From contig NZ_BPFX01000003.1 in NCBI RefSeq assembly GCF_019655855.1, positions 310,001-374,000 of the forward strand: 64,000 bases of DNA. The letters run 5' to 3'. This document shows positions 38,942 to 47,221 of this stretch, piece by piece (positions within the stretch are counted from its first letter, which is position 1; every line of letters starts with the position of its first letter). The notes beneath the pieces were generated by a model. That model saw nothing but the letters and a program-made list of their open reading frames with translations. It ran no database searches and was not told the DNA's origin. The stretch comes from Pseudomonas paralcaligenes (GTDB lineage Bacteria > Pseudomonadota > Gammaproteobacteria > Pseudomonadales > Pseudomonadaceae). Made by a program: the position numbers and the translations under genes.

Positions 38942-39574
38942 ATGAGCGGCCCTGAACGCGTCACCCTGGCCATGACCGGCGCTTCCGGCGCCCAGTACGG
39001 CCTGCGCCTGCTCGACTGCCTGGTGCAGGAGGACCGCGAGGTGCACTTCCTGATCTCCAAGGCGGCGCAGCTGGTGATGGCCACCGAGACCGACGTGACC
39101 CTGCCGGCCAAGCCCCAGGCCATGCAGCAGTTCCTCAGCGAGTACACCGGCGCGGCGCCGGGGCAGATCCGCGTGTACGGCAAGGAGGACTGGATGGCGC
39201 CGCCGGCCTCCGGCTCCGGCGCGCCGAGCGCCATGGTGGTGGTGCCCTGCAGCACCGGCACCTTGTCGGCCATCGCCACCGGCGCCTGCAACAACCTGAT
39301 CGAGCGCGCCGCCGACGTAGTGCTCAAGGAGCGCCGCCAGCTGATCCTGGTGCCGCGCGAGGCGCCGTACTCCAGCATTCACCTGGAGAACATGCTCAGG
39401 CTGTCCAACCTGGGTGTGACCATCCTGCCGGCGTCGCCCGGCTTCTATCACCAGCCGCAGACCCTGGATGACCTGATCGATTTCGTCGTGGCGCGCATCC
39501 TCAACTGCCTGGGCATTCCTCAGGACATGCTGCCGCGCTGGGGCGAGCATCACCTGATCAGCGGCGACGACTGA
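38942..39574 (+). CDS. ubiX: Flavin prenyltransferase UbiX
   Basis: A 210-residue flavoprotein of the UbiX/Pad1 family. The FMN-binding start is [17 protein letters not shown], with [20 protein letters not shown] and the [18 protein letters not shown] segment that forms the prenyl-phosphate site. UbiX makes prenylated FMN from dimethylallyl phosphate for the decarboxylase UbiD, used in ubiquinone synthesis. It starts 3 bp after a GAGGAATTTCCC ribosome-binding region. The small lipoprotein gene follows after 2 bp. Confidence 0.95.
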   Translation: MSGPERVTLAMTGASGAQYGLRLLDCLVQEDREVHFLISKAAQLVMATETDVTLPAKPQAMQQFLSEYTGAAPGQIRVYGKEDWMAPPASGSGAPSAMVVVPCSTGTLSAIATGACNNLIERAADVVLKERRQLILVPREAPYSSIHLENMLRLSNLGVTILPASPGFYHQPQTLDDLIDFVVARILNCLGIPQDMLPRWGEHHLISGDD

Positions 39575-39576
39575 GC

Positions 39577-39867
39577 ATGAGAGCTTCCTTATATGGCTGC
39601 CTGCTGGTCTGTGTGCTGCTGCCCGGCTGCGCCAGTGTGCGGACTTTGGATGCGGCCAAGCCCGGCGCGCCGATCATCTACTCCGGCACGCGCCTGGACT
39701 GGTACACGCTGCAAGGCGGTTGTTGCCCGGTGGACCGCTTCGGCGCCGAAGCGCCCCGTTACGCCGCCCTCGACCTGCCGTTCGCCGCGTTGCTGGAGAC
39801 CCTGTTGCTGCCGTTCTCCGTGGCTGCGGAGCTGGGGGTGGGATTGGGCGTCAGTGGCGGCAACTGA
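39577..39867 (+). CDS. YceK/YidQ-like lipoprotein (DUF1375)
   Basis: A 96-residue lipoprotein with signal sequence and lipobox LPGC (Cys at residue 18), then SGTRLDWYTLQGGCCPV and a hydrophobic segment FAALLETLLLPFSVAAE, the pattern of the DUF1375 family. The residue after the lipid Cys is Ala, so it is probably sorted to the outer membrane. It is tightly coupled to ubiX, but no functional link is known. The role in the envelope is unknown. Confidence 0.8.
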   Translation: MRASLYGCLLVCVLLPGCASVRTLDAAKPGAPIIYSGTRLDWYTLQGGCCPVDRFGAEAPRYAALDLPFAALLETLLLPFSVAAELGVGLGVSGGN

Positions 39868-39879
39868 ATCAGGCGGCAC

Positions 39880-40347
39880 TCAGTCGAGCGCCTGGCAGAC
39901 GTCCACCCACTTGCCGTCGACCAGTTCGGCCATCTGCCGTGGGCAGATGCGCACGGCGCTGTGCAGGGCGCCGGCGGCTGGCAGCACCTCGTCGAAGGCC
40001 TGCAGCGACAGGTCGCAGTAGACCGGCAGGTCGGTGGCCAGGCCGAAGGGGCAGACGCCGCCGACCGGGTGACTGGTCAGCTCCTCGACCGTCTGCGCGT
40101 CGAGCATCTTGGCCTTGGCGCCGAAGGCTTCCTTGAGTTTGCGGTTGTCCAGCCGCGCATCACCGCGGGCGACCACCAGCACGTTGCGTTCGCCGACGCG
40201 GAAGGCCAGGGTCTTGGCGATGCGCCCCGGCTCCACGCCGTGGGCTTCGGCGGCGAGGGCGACGGTGGCGGTGCTGGTCTCGAGTTCGATGATATCGATG
40301 TGGGGCGCCTTCTCGGCGAAGAAGCGGCGGACCGACTCCAGGCTCAT
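39880..40347 (-). CDS. YbaK/EbsC-type aminoacyl-tRNA deacylase
   Basis: A 155-residue YbaK/ProX-domain protein (VAKTLAFR-like LAFRVGERNVLVVARGDARLD, then VGGVCPFGLATDLPVYCD). Family members hydrolyse mischarged tRNA such as Cys-tRNA-Pro or Ala-tRNA-Pro. The GGVCPFG element with its active-site region is intact. It converges with the lipoprotein gene (12-bp gap) and is preceded by the methyltransferase gene on the same strand by 67 bp. Which tRNA it edits is unknown. Confidence 0.87.
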   Translation of the reverse strand: MSLESVRRFFAEKAPHIDIIELETSTATVALAAEAHGVEPGRIAKTLAFRVGERNVLVVARGDARLDNRKLKEAFGAKAKMLDAQTVEELTSHPVGGVCPFGLATDLPVYCDLSLQAFDEVLPAAGALHSAVRICPRQMAELVDGKWVDVCQALD

Positions 40348-40414
40348 GCGGGGTTTCCTTCCGGCAAAAGCACCATGCTTGTCGTTCGCACCGGGTCAGT
40401 CAACCCGCAGGCGC

Positions 40415-41026
40415 TCACTCGGCCCAGCCGCGCCAGACCCAGGTCATCGGCCGTGGGCCCTGCAGGTAGCTGCTCTGCACTTCCCTGATGCGGAAGCCGC
40501 CGGCGGCGAGCAGGGCGGGGATGTCGCGGTTGAGGTGGCAGCCGCCGGCCAGCGGTTTCCACAGCGGTGTGATGCGGTCCTGCCAGAGGCGCACGCCGGC
40601 GTCCGGGGCGCGGCCGTGCTCGCTGAACAGGAACTTGCCGCCGGGCTTCAGCACCCGGCGCATTTCCTTCAGCGCGGCCAGCGGGTCGGGGATGGTGCAC
40701 AGGGTGAAGGTGCAGACGATGCTGTCGAAACTGGCCTCGGCGGCCTGGATCTGTCCCAGCTCCAGGGCGACCATCTCCAGCGGGATGCCGATGCCCTCGG
40801 CGCGCTGGCGGGCCAGGGGCTGCATCTGCGCGGCCGGGTCAACGCCGACGATGGCGCTGACCTTCTCCGCATCATAGAAGCCCAGGTTGAGGCCGGTGCC
40901 GATGCCGATCTCCAGCACCCGCCCCTCGGCGAGCGGCACCACCTGGGAACGGGTCTTCATCACCTGGCCCATGCCGCAGGCGAAGTCGATCAGGCGCGGT
41001 AGTATCTTCTCGTCATAGAACTTCAT
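40415..41026 (-). CDS. Class I SAM-dependent methyltransferase
   Basis: A 203-residue methyltransferase. Motif I is VLEIGIGTGLNLGFY, followed by the acidic loop VGVDPAAQMQ and post-motif VCTFTLCTIPDP, as in UbiE-like small-molecule methyltransferases. The start ATG overlaps the stop of the preceding epimerase-like frame (TGATG), so it was probably translated with it; the nonsense mutation in that gene may be polar. The substrate is unknown. Confidence 0.87.
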   Translation of the reverse strand: MKFYDEKILPRLIDFACGMGQVMKTRSQVVPLAEGRVLEIGIGTGLNLGFYDAEKVSAIVGVDPAAQMQPLARQRAEGIGIPLEMVALELGQIQAAEASFDSIVCTFTLCTIPDPLAALKEMRRVLKPGGKFLFSEHGRAPDAGVRLWQDRITPLWKPLAGGCHLNRDIPALLAAGGFRIREVQSSYLQGPRPMTWVWRGWAE

Positions 41027-41667
41027 CAGCGGCCCAGCCGGCGCAGTTCGTCGGACTCCACCACCCGCACGCCTTCGCCTTCCTCCAGGGCCAGGCGCCA
41101 CAGCGCGCGGGCCAGCACGGCGGCCTCGATGCCGCGGTACTTGCCGGGAATCCAGCGCAGCAGCGGTGCCGCCAGGCGCTCGCCGAGGCGGAACTCGCGG
41201 CGCGGGCCGAGCAGCAGGGAGGGGCGGGCGATGGTCAGCTGCGGCCAGTCCATCGCCCTGAGCGCCGCCTCCATCTCGCCCTTGACCCGGTTGTAGAACA
41301 CCGACGAGCCCGGGTTGGCGCCCATCGCGCTGATCACCAGGAAATGGCGCGCACCCAGCTCGCGGGCGCGGCGAGCGAAGGCCAGCATCAGGTCGTGGTC
41401 CACCGCGCGGAAGGCGTCCTGGGAGCCGGCCTGCTTGATGGTGGTGCCCAGGCAGCAGAAGGCCGAGTCGATCGGGCCTTGGAGGCTCGGCTACAGCTCG
41501 GCCAGCGCGCCCACCGGGTTGTCCAGGTGCGGGTGCTCGGCCAGCGGAGCGCGGCTGGGCGCCAGCACGCGGCTGATCGTCGGCTCGCTGAGCAGGCGGT
41601 CCAGCAGGTGTTCGCCGGTGAGGCCGGTGGCTCCTGCGAGCAGAATGCGCTGTGGGGTCAGGTACAT
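41026..41667 (-). pseudogene. NAD(P)-binding epimerase/HTATIP2-like gene with in-frame amber
   Basis: The frame from ATG 41667 gives [20 protein letters not shown], the classic dinucleotide motif GATGLTG. It reads ...GALAEL, then meets TAG at 41491-41493 (codon 59) and continues in the same frame as [24 protein letters not shown] to the normal end [18 protein letters not shown] single CAG-to-TAG change explains it. The 213-codon length is usual for the HTATIP2/YwnB-like family. Restart at ATG 41403 would lack the cofactor-binding half. This is a nonsense pseudogene, unless there is a sequencing error. Confidence 0.85.
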
Positions 41668-41725
41668 GCGTGGTCTCCGCTGATACGGCTCAGCCTAGAT
41701 CGAAATGGCGGAAGTGGCTCGCCGT

Positions 41726-43426
41726 TCAAGGTGCCTTCGCCGCGGCCGTGAGCGCCTGTTGCGCCTGCTGCTGGCGCAGCCGCTTCCAGTGTTCGATGAC
41801 TGGCCGGGGCGCCCACAGCTGGGGCTCGGAGGCCTCGAATTCCTCGGCCTGCTCGCGCTCGGCGACCTTGGCCTTGGCCAGCTCGAAGGCGCGCGTCAGG
41901 TCGTCGGTTTCGTTGAAGGCTTCGGCAAACAGGGCGCGGCCGAAGTAGGTGAAGTCGTTTTCCTCGGAGCAGCCGAAGGACACACGGTCGGCGCGCGCGG
42001 CGGTCATCACCAGGGTCTTGTCGTTCTTCAGCGGCGGGATGAAGCCGCCGGAATAGCAGGCCGAGATCACCACCACCTTGTGCCGGTCCCCGAGCGGTTC
42101 GAGCAGGGCGGCCAGTTCCGCGGCCGGCAGGTCGGCCAGTTGCAGGCGCGGCTGGTCGATGCTCAGTGCGTGATCGCGCGAGCCATGGCTGGTCAGGTAG
42201 AGGAAGATCAGGTCTTCCGGGCCGCTGCGTTGGGCCAGTGCCTGCACGGCGCGGGTCAGGCTCTCGCGGGTGGCCAGCGGGCGGTCGGCCAGGTGGTCGC
42301 GGTGGTTGGTCAGGGTGATGTTGCCGCGCGCGCCGAAGCGTTCGCGCAGCAGCTTGCTGACGTAGTCCGCCTCGCGCAGGAACACGCTCTGCTTGCCGTC
42401 GCCGGCCAGGGTCAGGCTGTACAGCTCGACTGCCGGGGTGGAGGCGGGCAGGGCGTCCAGCGCCTGTTGCAGCAACTGGCCCTGTTGCAGGAGGCCGAGT
42501 TCTAGCGGGTCGGGGCTCGCCGATCCGTCCTCCTGGCGCAGCAGCCGGCCATCGTTCCAGGTGCCCTGCAGGCGGCTGCCGTCGAGCGCGACGAGGGTGC
42601 CTTCGCCGCCATACTCGCCGTTGACGAAGCGCCCTTCGTAGACGCTGCCGTCGGCCAGGCTCAGCCGGCCCTGGCCATGGAAGCGCCAGTAGCGGAACTC
42701 GCCTTCGTAATGACGGCCGTCGGCGCCGCGGAATTCGCCCTTGCCGTTCAGCGCGCCGTTCTCGAAGCGGCCGCTCCAGACTTCGCCGTCGCCGTTCTGG
42801 TAGCGGCCCTTGCCGTGGAACAGGTCGTTGCGGAAGTGGCCGGTGTAGCGCTTCTCGTCTTCGCCCTGGTAGCTGCCTTCCCCTTCCAGCAGGCCTTTCT
42901 TGAAGGTGCCGCTGTACTGGCCTTCCGACGTGCTGCGCACGCCCTCGCCTTCCGCCTCGCCGCGCACGAAGCGCCCCTGGTGGCTGCCGTCCGGCCATTC
43001 CAGGGTACCGAGGCCGTGGTAGCGGTCGTCGCGGAACTCGCCCCGGTAGCTCATGGCACCTTGCTGCAGGTGGCCCTCGCCGTGCAGGCGGCCCTGCTTG
43101 AAGCCGCCCTGGTAGCGGCTGCCGTCGCCGTAGACCAGTTCGCCCTGGCCCTCGAACAGGCCGAGGTGGAAGCCACCCTTGTAGCTCTCGCCGCTGGCGC
43201 CGTGCCACTCGCCGGGGCCTTCGAACAGCCCGTCCTTGAAGCGGCCGGTGTAGTAGACGCCGTTGGCGTAGTCGAGGCGGCCTTCGCCCTGCAGCAGCCC
43301 GTCCACCACCTCGCCGCGGTAGCGGGCGCCGTCCGGCAACACGGCGTCCGGCGGCAGCAGCGGTTCGCCGTCGCCACAGGCGGCGAGCAGCAGGGCGAGG
43401 GCGAGCGGGGCTAGGCGGCGGGGCAT
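41726..43426 (-). CDS. MORN-repeat lipoprotein with C13 caspase-fold peptidase
   Basis: A 566-residue protein. A leader with lipobox LLAAC (Cys about residue 15) predicts a lipoprotein; ATG 43435 is an alternative start, but AGGA has better spacing to 43426. Residues about 30-325 hold a long run of MORN repeats (GEGRLDYANGVYYTGRF, then about a dozen variants). Residues about 345-540 match the C13/legumain-like fold: the catalytic His is in YLTSHGSRDH and Cys in ISACYSGGF. A peptidase or transamidase at the inner face of the outer membrane or on the periplasmic membrane is likely. Substrates are unknown. Confidence 0.85.
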   Translation of the reverse strand: MPRRLAPLALALLLAACGDGEPLLPPDAVLPDGARYRGEVVDGLLQGEGRLDYANGVYYTGRFKDGLFEGPGEWHGASGESYKGGFHLGLFEGQGELVYGDGSRYQGGFKQGRLHGEGHLQQGAMSYRGEFRDDRYHGLGTLEWPDGSHQGRFVRGEAEGEGVRSTSEGQYSGTFKKGLLEGEGSYQGEDEKRYTGHFRNDLFHGKGRYQNGDGEVWSGRFENGALNGKGEFRGADGRHYEGEFRYWRFHGQGRLSLADGSVYEGRFVNGEYGGEGTLVALDGSRLQGTWNDGRLLRQEDGSASPDPLELGLLQQGQLLQQALDALPASTPAVELYSLTLAGDGKQSVFLREADYVSKLLRERFGARGNITLTNHRDHLADRPLATRESLTRAVQALAQRSGPEDLIFLYLTSHGSRDHALSIDQPRLQLADLPAAELAALLEPLGDRHKVVVISACYSGGFIPPLKNDKTLVMTAARADRVSFGCSEENDFTYFGRALFAEAFNETDDLTRAFELAKAKVAEREQAEEFEASEPQLWAPRPVIEHWKRLRQQQAQQALTAAAKAP

Positions 43427-43475
43427 GGCGGACATCCTGGTCGGTTCATGCCGCGAGTATGCCAGCGCCGAATGC

Positions 43476-43501
43476 AAACGGGGCGCCCGAGCGCCCCGTT
43501 T
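43476..43501 (-). terminator. Terminator after the MaoC-like gene
   Basis: An 11-bp perfect stem (43476-43486 with 43491-43501) and 4-nt loop lie 18 bp after the MaoC-like stop on the minus strand. The 3' arm ends in TTT followed by GCATT, so the U-tract is short. Confidence 0.75.
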
Positions 43502-43519
43502 CGTGCGGTGCGTGCCGCT

Positions 43520-43975
43520 TCAGACGAAGCAGAGCGACAGCGATTCGGCGATGTAGGCGGGCTTCTCCTCGCCTTCGATCTCCAGGGTGGCCTCGACCTT
43601 GAACAGCCACTGGCCGGGGCGCTTCTCGGTGATGTCGAGCACCTTGGCGGCCAGGCGCACGCGGGAGTTCACCTTGACCGGCTGGATGAAGCGCACGCTG
43701 TCCAGGCCGTAGTTGACGGCCATCTTCAGACCTTCCGGGGCGAGCATGAGCTTTTCCATCAGCACCGGGATCAGCGACAGGCTGAGGAAGCCGTGGGCGA
43801 TGGTGGTGCCGAACGGGGTGCGCTTGGCCTTCTCCGGGTCGACGTGGATGAACTGGTGGTCGCCGGTGCACTCGGCGAACTGGTTGATGCGCTGCTGATC
43901 GATGGTCAGCCATTCGGAACGTCCGAGTTCCTTGCCTACATAGTCTTGCAGCTGAGCGACGGGAACGAGCGGCAT
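43520..43975 (-). CDS. MaoC-like (R)-hydratase
   Basis: A 151-residue hotdog-fold protein starting MPLVPVAQLQDYVG, with AAGGAGG 5-6 bp upstream. The hydratase-2 motif is intact: TGDHQFIHVDPEKAK gives the Asp/His pair, then FGTTIAHGFLSLSL. Such proteins hydrate trans-enoyl-CoA to (R)-3-hydroxyacyl-CoA and can feed polyhydroxyalkanoate synthesis. It is monocistronic with its own terminator. The acyl chain length is unknown. Confidence 0.9.
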   Translation of the reverse strand: MPLVPVAQLQDYVGKELGRSEWLTIDQQRINQFAECTGDHQFIHVDPEKAKRTPFGTTIAHGFLSLSLIPVLMEKLMLAPEGLKMAVNYGLDSVRFIQPVKVNSRVRLAAKVLDITEKRPGQWLFKVEATLEIEGEEKPAYIAESLSLCFV

Positions 43976-44102
43976 AGATCCTCCTTGAGGATGCGAGGTC
44001 AGTTGTTGTTTTTGGTAAGCCAAGCTGGTGGCTAGGACAGCATGGCGCGGCGGGACGGGTCAAGCCGAAAGTCGCGGTTTATGGCGCGCCCTTCGTCGTG
44101 TC

Positions 44103-44108
44103 TATAAT
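44103..44108 (+). promoter_or_regulatory. TATAAT -10 element before the lrgA-like gene
   Basis: A perfect TATAAT lies 31 bp before the lrgA-like ATG, so its position fits a sigma-70 -10 box. A -35 box is not clear. The gap 43976-44138 separates the divergent MaoC-like gene. Confidence 0.45.
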
Positions 44109-44138
44109 GGCCGCCTTTCCCTAGCCGGAGGCTCCTGC

Positions 44139-44501
44139 ATGCTGCTCCGCGGCCTGACCTGGCTGGTGCTGTTCCAGTTGCTCGGCACCGCCCTCAATGT
44201 CCTGTTGCTGCCCATGCTGCCGGGCCCGATCATCGGCATGCTGCTGCTCTTCGTGTTCCTGCTGGTGCGCGGCGAGGTCGGCGAGCCCATGTCCGAGGCC
44301 GCCGCGGGTCTGCTGCGCTACCTGCCGCTGCTGCTGGTGCCGCCGGCGGTGGGCATGATGGTCTATGCCGAGCAGATCGCCGCCGACTTCTGGGCCCTGG
44401 CCGGCGCGCTGGGCCTGTCGCTGCTGATTTCCCTGCTGTTCGCCGGCTGGCTGATGCAGAAGCTGATCGACCGCCAGGCGCGGCGCGGGGAGCGGCCATG
44501 A
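44139..44501 (+). CDS. lrgA: CidA/LrgA-family membrane protein
   Basis: A 120-residue protein with four membrane segments and the family signature PMLPGPIIGMLLLFVFLLV. CidA/LrgA proteins are holin-like; with LrgB they influence murein hydrolase activity and, in several bacteria, pyruvate transport. It overlaps the lrgB start by 4 bp, a typical coupled pair. The name is by family; cidA would be equally acceptable. Confidence 0.87.
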   Translation: MLLRGLTWLVLFQLLGTALNVLLLPMLPGPIIGMLLLFVFLLVRGEVGEPMSEAAAGLLRYLPLLLVPPAVGMMVYAEQIAADFWALAGALGLSLLISLLFAGWLMQKLIDRQARRGERP

Positions 44502-45214
44502 GCGCGGACTGGCACGGCGCGTTGCAGGCAGTGCTGCACCATCCGCTGTTCGGCGTCGGCATCACCCTGGCCATCTACCAGCTGGCGCTGGCCGCCTACG
44601 AGCGCACCCGCTGGGTGTTCCTGCAGCCGGTGCTGGTGTCCATGGCGGTGCTGATCGGCATCCTGCTGGCCGCCGGCCTGACCTACGAGGAATACCGCGA
44701 GAGCACCTTCCTGCTCAGCGTGCTGCTCGGTCCGACCACCGTGGCCCTGGCGGTACCGTTGTTCCTCAACCTCAGGCGCATCCGCCAGCTGTTCTGGCCG
44801 ACCCTGATCACCCTGCTGGTGGCGGGGACGTTCGCCACCGTGCTGGGCGTGGCGCTGGCCTGGGCCTTCGGCGCCGAGCGCATGATGCTGATGACCATGG
44901 CGCCGAAATCGGTGACATCGCCCATCGCCATGCTGGTGGCCGAGCAGATCGGCGGCGTGGCGGCCCTGGCCGCGGTGTTCGTGCTGATCACCGGGGTGCT
45001 CGGCGCCATGTGTGGCCCCGAGCTGCTGCGCCGCATCGGCGTCCATCACCCGGCGGCCCAGGGCCTGGCGCTCGGCATCACCGCCCACGCGGTGGGCACG
45101 GCGCGGGCGTTGCAGGAGGGCGAGGAGAGCGGCGCCTTCGCCGCCCTGGCCATGAGCCTGATGGGCATGCTGACGGCGGTGGCGCTGCCCCTCGTCGTCG
45201 CGGCCGTGGCCTGA
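44498..45214 (+). CDS. lrgB: LrgB/CidB-family membrane protein
   Basis: A 238-residue integral membrane protein with about six to eight hydrophobic segments. Family signatures are LLGPTTVALAVPLF, MAPKSVTSPIAML and GITAHAVGTARALQEGEESGAF-like sequence near the end. It is the partner of the preceding LrgA-like protein (4-bp overlap). The pair may control murein hydrolase export or carry small carboxylates. The LON-domain gene follows after 10 bp and may belong to the same mRNA. Confidence 0.92.
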   Translation: MSADWHGALQAVLHHPLFGVGITLAIYQLALAAYERTRWVFLQPVLVSMAVLIGILLAAGLTYEEYRESTFLLSVLLGPTTVALAVPLFLNLRRIRQLFWPTLITLLVAGTFATVLGVALAWAFGAERMMLMTMAPKSVTSPIAMLVAEQIGGVAALAAVFVLITGVLGAMCGPELLRRIGVHHPAAQGLALGITAHAVGTARALQEGEESGAFAALAMSLMGMLTAVALPLVVAAVA

Positions 45215-45224
45215 GGCGACTGTC

Positions 45225-45815
45225 ATGGACTATCCGCTGTTCCCCCTCGACACGGTGCTGTTCCCCGGCTGCGTGCTCGACCTGCAGATCTTCGAGGCGC
45301 GCTACCTGGACATGGTCAGCGCCTGCATGCGTCGTGGCGAAGGCTTCGGCGTGGTCGCCATCCTCGAAGGGCGGGAAGTCGGCGAGGCGGCTTCGCGCTT
45401 CTCGGCGCTGGGCTGCGAGGCGGTGATCCGCGACTTCCAGCAGCGCTCCAATGGCCTGCTCGGCATTCGGGTCGAGGGCGTACGGCGTCTGCGGGTGGGG
45501 GCGGTTGCGGTGCGCCCGGACCAGCTGACCCTGGCCGAGGTGGACTGGCTGGAGGAGTGCGAGGATGCACCGCTGCTGGCCGAGCACGCCGACCTGGCGG
45601 CCCTGCTCGGCGCTCTGGCCGAGCATCCGATGGTGGCGGCGCTGGGCATGGGCGGCGTGGTCGGCGGCCAGCAGGCCCTGGCCAACCAGCTCGCCTACCT
45701 GCTGCCGTTCTCCACCGAGCAGAAGCTGCAGGTGCTGGTGGAAGACCAACCGCTGCAGCGCCTGCAACTGATCCAGACCTTCCTCGACCGCCTGCAGGGC
45801 GAGATGACCGCCTAG
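45225..45815 (+). CDS. LON substrate-binding-domain protein
   Basis: A 196-residue stand-alone LON N-domain protein (YPLFPLDTVLFPGCVLDLQI and RYLDMVSACMRRGEGFGVV) with the C-terminal helical part found in bacterial LON-domain proteins. It has no ATPase or protease domain. Its role is unknown; a substrate adaptor function is inferred from Lon. It lies 10 bp after lrgB and is followed by a REP-like element. Confidence 0.87.
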   Translation: MDYPLFPLDTVLFPGCVLDLQIFEARYLDMVSACMRRGEGFGVVAILEGREVGEAASRFSALGCEAVIRDFQQRSNGLLGIRVEGVRRLRVGAVAVRPDQLTLAEVDWLEECEDAPLLAEHADLAALLGALAEHPMVAALGMGGVVGGQQALANQLAYLLPFSTEQKLQVLVEDQPLQRLQLIQTFLDRLQGEMTA

Positions 45816-45823
45816 GAACAACT

Positions 45824-45868
45824 ACCGTGGGAGCGGCCTTGGCCGCGAAGCCCTCTGTGGATCATCGC
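45824..45868. repeat. Pseudomonas REP-like element
   Basis: GTGGGAGCGGCCTTGGCCGCG at 45827-45847 matches the core of the Pseudomonas REP family and is self-complementary (GCGGCC-TT-GGCCGC). It lies between the LON-domain gene and the convergent DedA-PAP2 gene. A weaker GATCATCGCGGCC follows near 45860. It may act as a terminator-like hairpin for both genes. Confidence 0.7.
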
Positions 45869-45902
45869 GGCCAATCGGAATACCGACCAAGCCCCTGAAC
45901 CC

Positions 45903-47219
45903 CTAGTAACGATACAGCTGCATCGCCGTCGGAAACGCCCAGGCGCTCGCCCCGCCGAGCAGGGCAACCGTGGCCGGCAGCACCAGCCACCACACCTGCG
46001 CGCCCAGCGGCCGCATCGGCTCGCGCCGCTGCAGCCAGGCCAGGCACGCCGCGCACACGCCGCCGGCGAGCAGCGAGCCGGCGAGGATGTCGGTCGGCCA
46101 GTGCACGCCGAGGTAGACCCGCGACGCGGCGATGCTCAGTGCCGGCAGGCTGGCCAGCAGCAGCCAGGTCAGGCGCGTGCGCGCCGAGGCGCCGCGCCCG
46201 GCCAGCACCCCCAGCGCGAGGAAGAAGGCGAAGGCCGCCGAGCTGTGGCCGCTGGGCAGGCTGAAGGTGTCCAGCGGCTGCTGCAGCACCTCGGGGCGGG
46301 CGCGGGCGAACAGTTGCTTGAGGCCGGTGGTGGCCAGCGCGGTGAACAGCGTGCAGCTGGCCAGGAACAGCGCGGCGTGGATGCGCCGCGAGATCAGCAG
46401 CAGCACGGTGACCAGCACGCCGGCGGCCACTTGGGTGCGGAAGTCGCCGATGCCGGTGATCAGCATGGCCAGGCTGTCGACGTGGTCGCTGCGGTGTTCC
46501 TGGACCAGCGCGATCAGCCCTTGGTCCAGTGCGTCAAGGTGGGGGATGCCGATCAGCAGGGCGAGCAGCAGCAGGGCGCAGCTGGCGGCCGCCACCGGAA
46601 CGGTCCAGCGTTGTTCGCGCAGGCTGCTGAAGATCAGCACCACCAGCATCAGGCCGACCCCGCCACCGATGATGCCTGCCGCGCTCCAGAAGCCTTCCGG
46701 CAGCGGCAGGCGGATCGCCGCGCCGGTCGCCCAGCCCGGCAGGATGTAGGCCACCGCCCAGCCGGCGGCCGCCAGCAGGCTGACCAGGGCGAAGCGGATG
46801 AGCGGCATGTCGAGCATGCCGGCCACCATCGGCAGCATGGGCCGCAGTGGGCCGATGTAGCGCCCCACCAGCAGGCTGACCACGCCGTAGCGCTGGAAGT
46901 AGGTCTCCGCGCCGCTCAGCCACTCGGGGTGGTCGCGCAGCACCGGCAGGTCGCGGATGCCCTGGTGGAAGCGGCGGCCGAGGCCGTAGGAGATCGCGTC
47001 GCCGAGCAGGCCGCCGGCGTAGGCCAGCAGCAGGGTCTCGCTCAGGCCCAGGGCGCCGCTGCCGGCCAGCACGCCCAGGGTGAACAGCAGCACGGTGCCG
47101 GGGATCAGGATGCCGGCCACGGCCAGGCATTCGAGGCAGGCGGCCAGGAAGATGGCGAGGCCCAGCCATTCCGGGTTGGCTTCCAGCCAGTGCGACAGGG
47201 TCGCGAACCATTCGCTCAT
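45903..47219 (-). CDS. DedA-PAP2 fusion membrane phosphatase
   Basis: A 438-residue protein. Residues about 1-200 form a DedA/VTT domain (RYIGPLRPMLPMVAGMLDM). Residues about 240-435 form a PAP2 phosphatase with the three motifs KQLFARARP, PSGHSS and SRVYLGVHWPTD, all intact. A family-like fusion may dephosphorylate undecaprenyl pyrophosphate or phosphatidylglycerophosphate while DedA supports lipid flipping. The start at 47219 has GGAG 8 bp upstream; a longer frame to 47450 overlaps mpg and is unlikely. It follows mpg by 2 bp and is probably co-transcribed with it. Confidence 0.92.
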   Translation of the reverse strand: MSEWFATLSHWLEANPEWLGLAIFLAACLECLAVAGILIPGTVLLFTLGVLAGSGALGLSETLLLAYAGGLLGDAISYGLGRRFHQGIRDLPVLRDHPEWLSGAETYFQRYGVVSLLVGRYIGPLRPMLPMVAGMLDMPLIRFALVSLLAAAGWAVAYILPGWATGAAIRLPLPEGFWSAAGIIGGGVGLMLVVLIFSSLREQRWTVPVAAASCALLLLALLIGIPHLDALDQGLIALVQEHRSDHVDSLAMLITGIGDFRTQVAAGVLVTVLLLISRRIHAALFLASCTLFTALATTGLKQLFARARPEVLQQPLDTFSLPSGHSSAAFAFFLALGVLAGRGASARTRLTWLLLASLPALSIAASRVYLGVHWPTDILAGSLLAGGVCAACLAWLQRREPMRPLGAQVWWLVLPATVALLGGASAWAFPTAMQLYRY

Positions 47220-47221
47220 GG

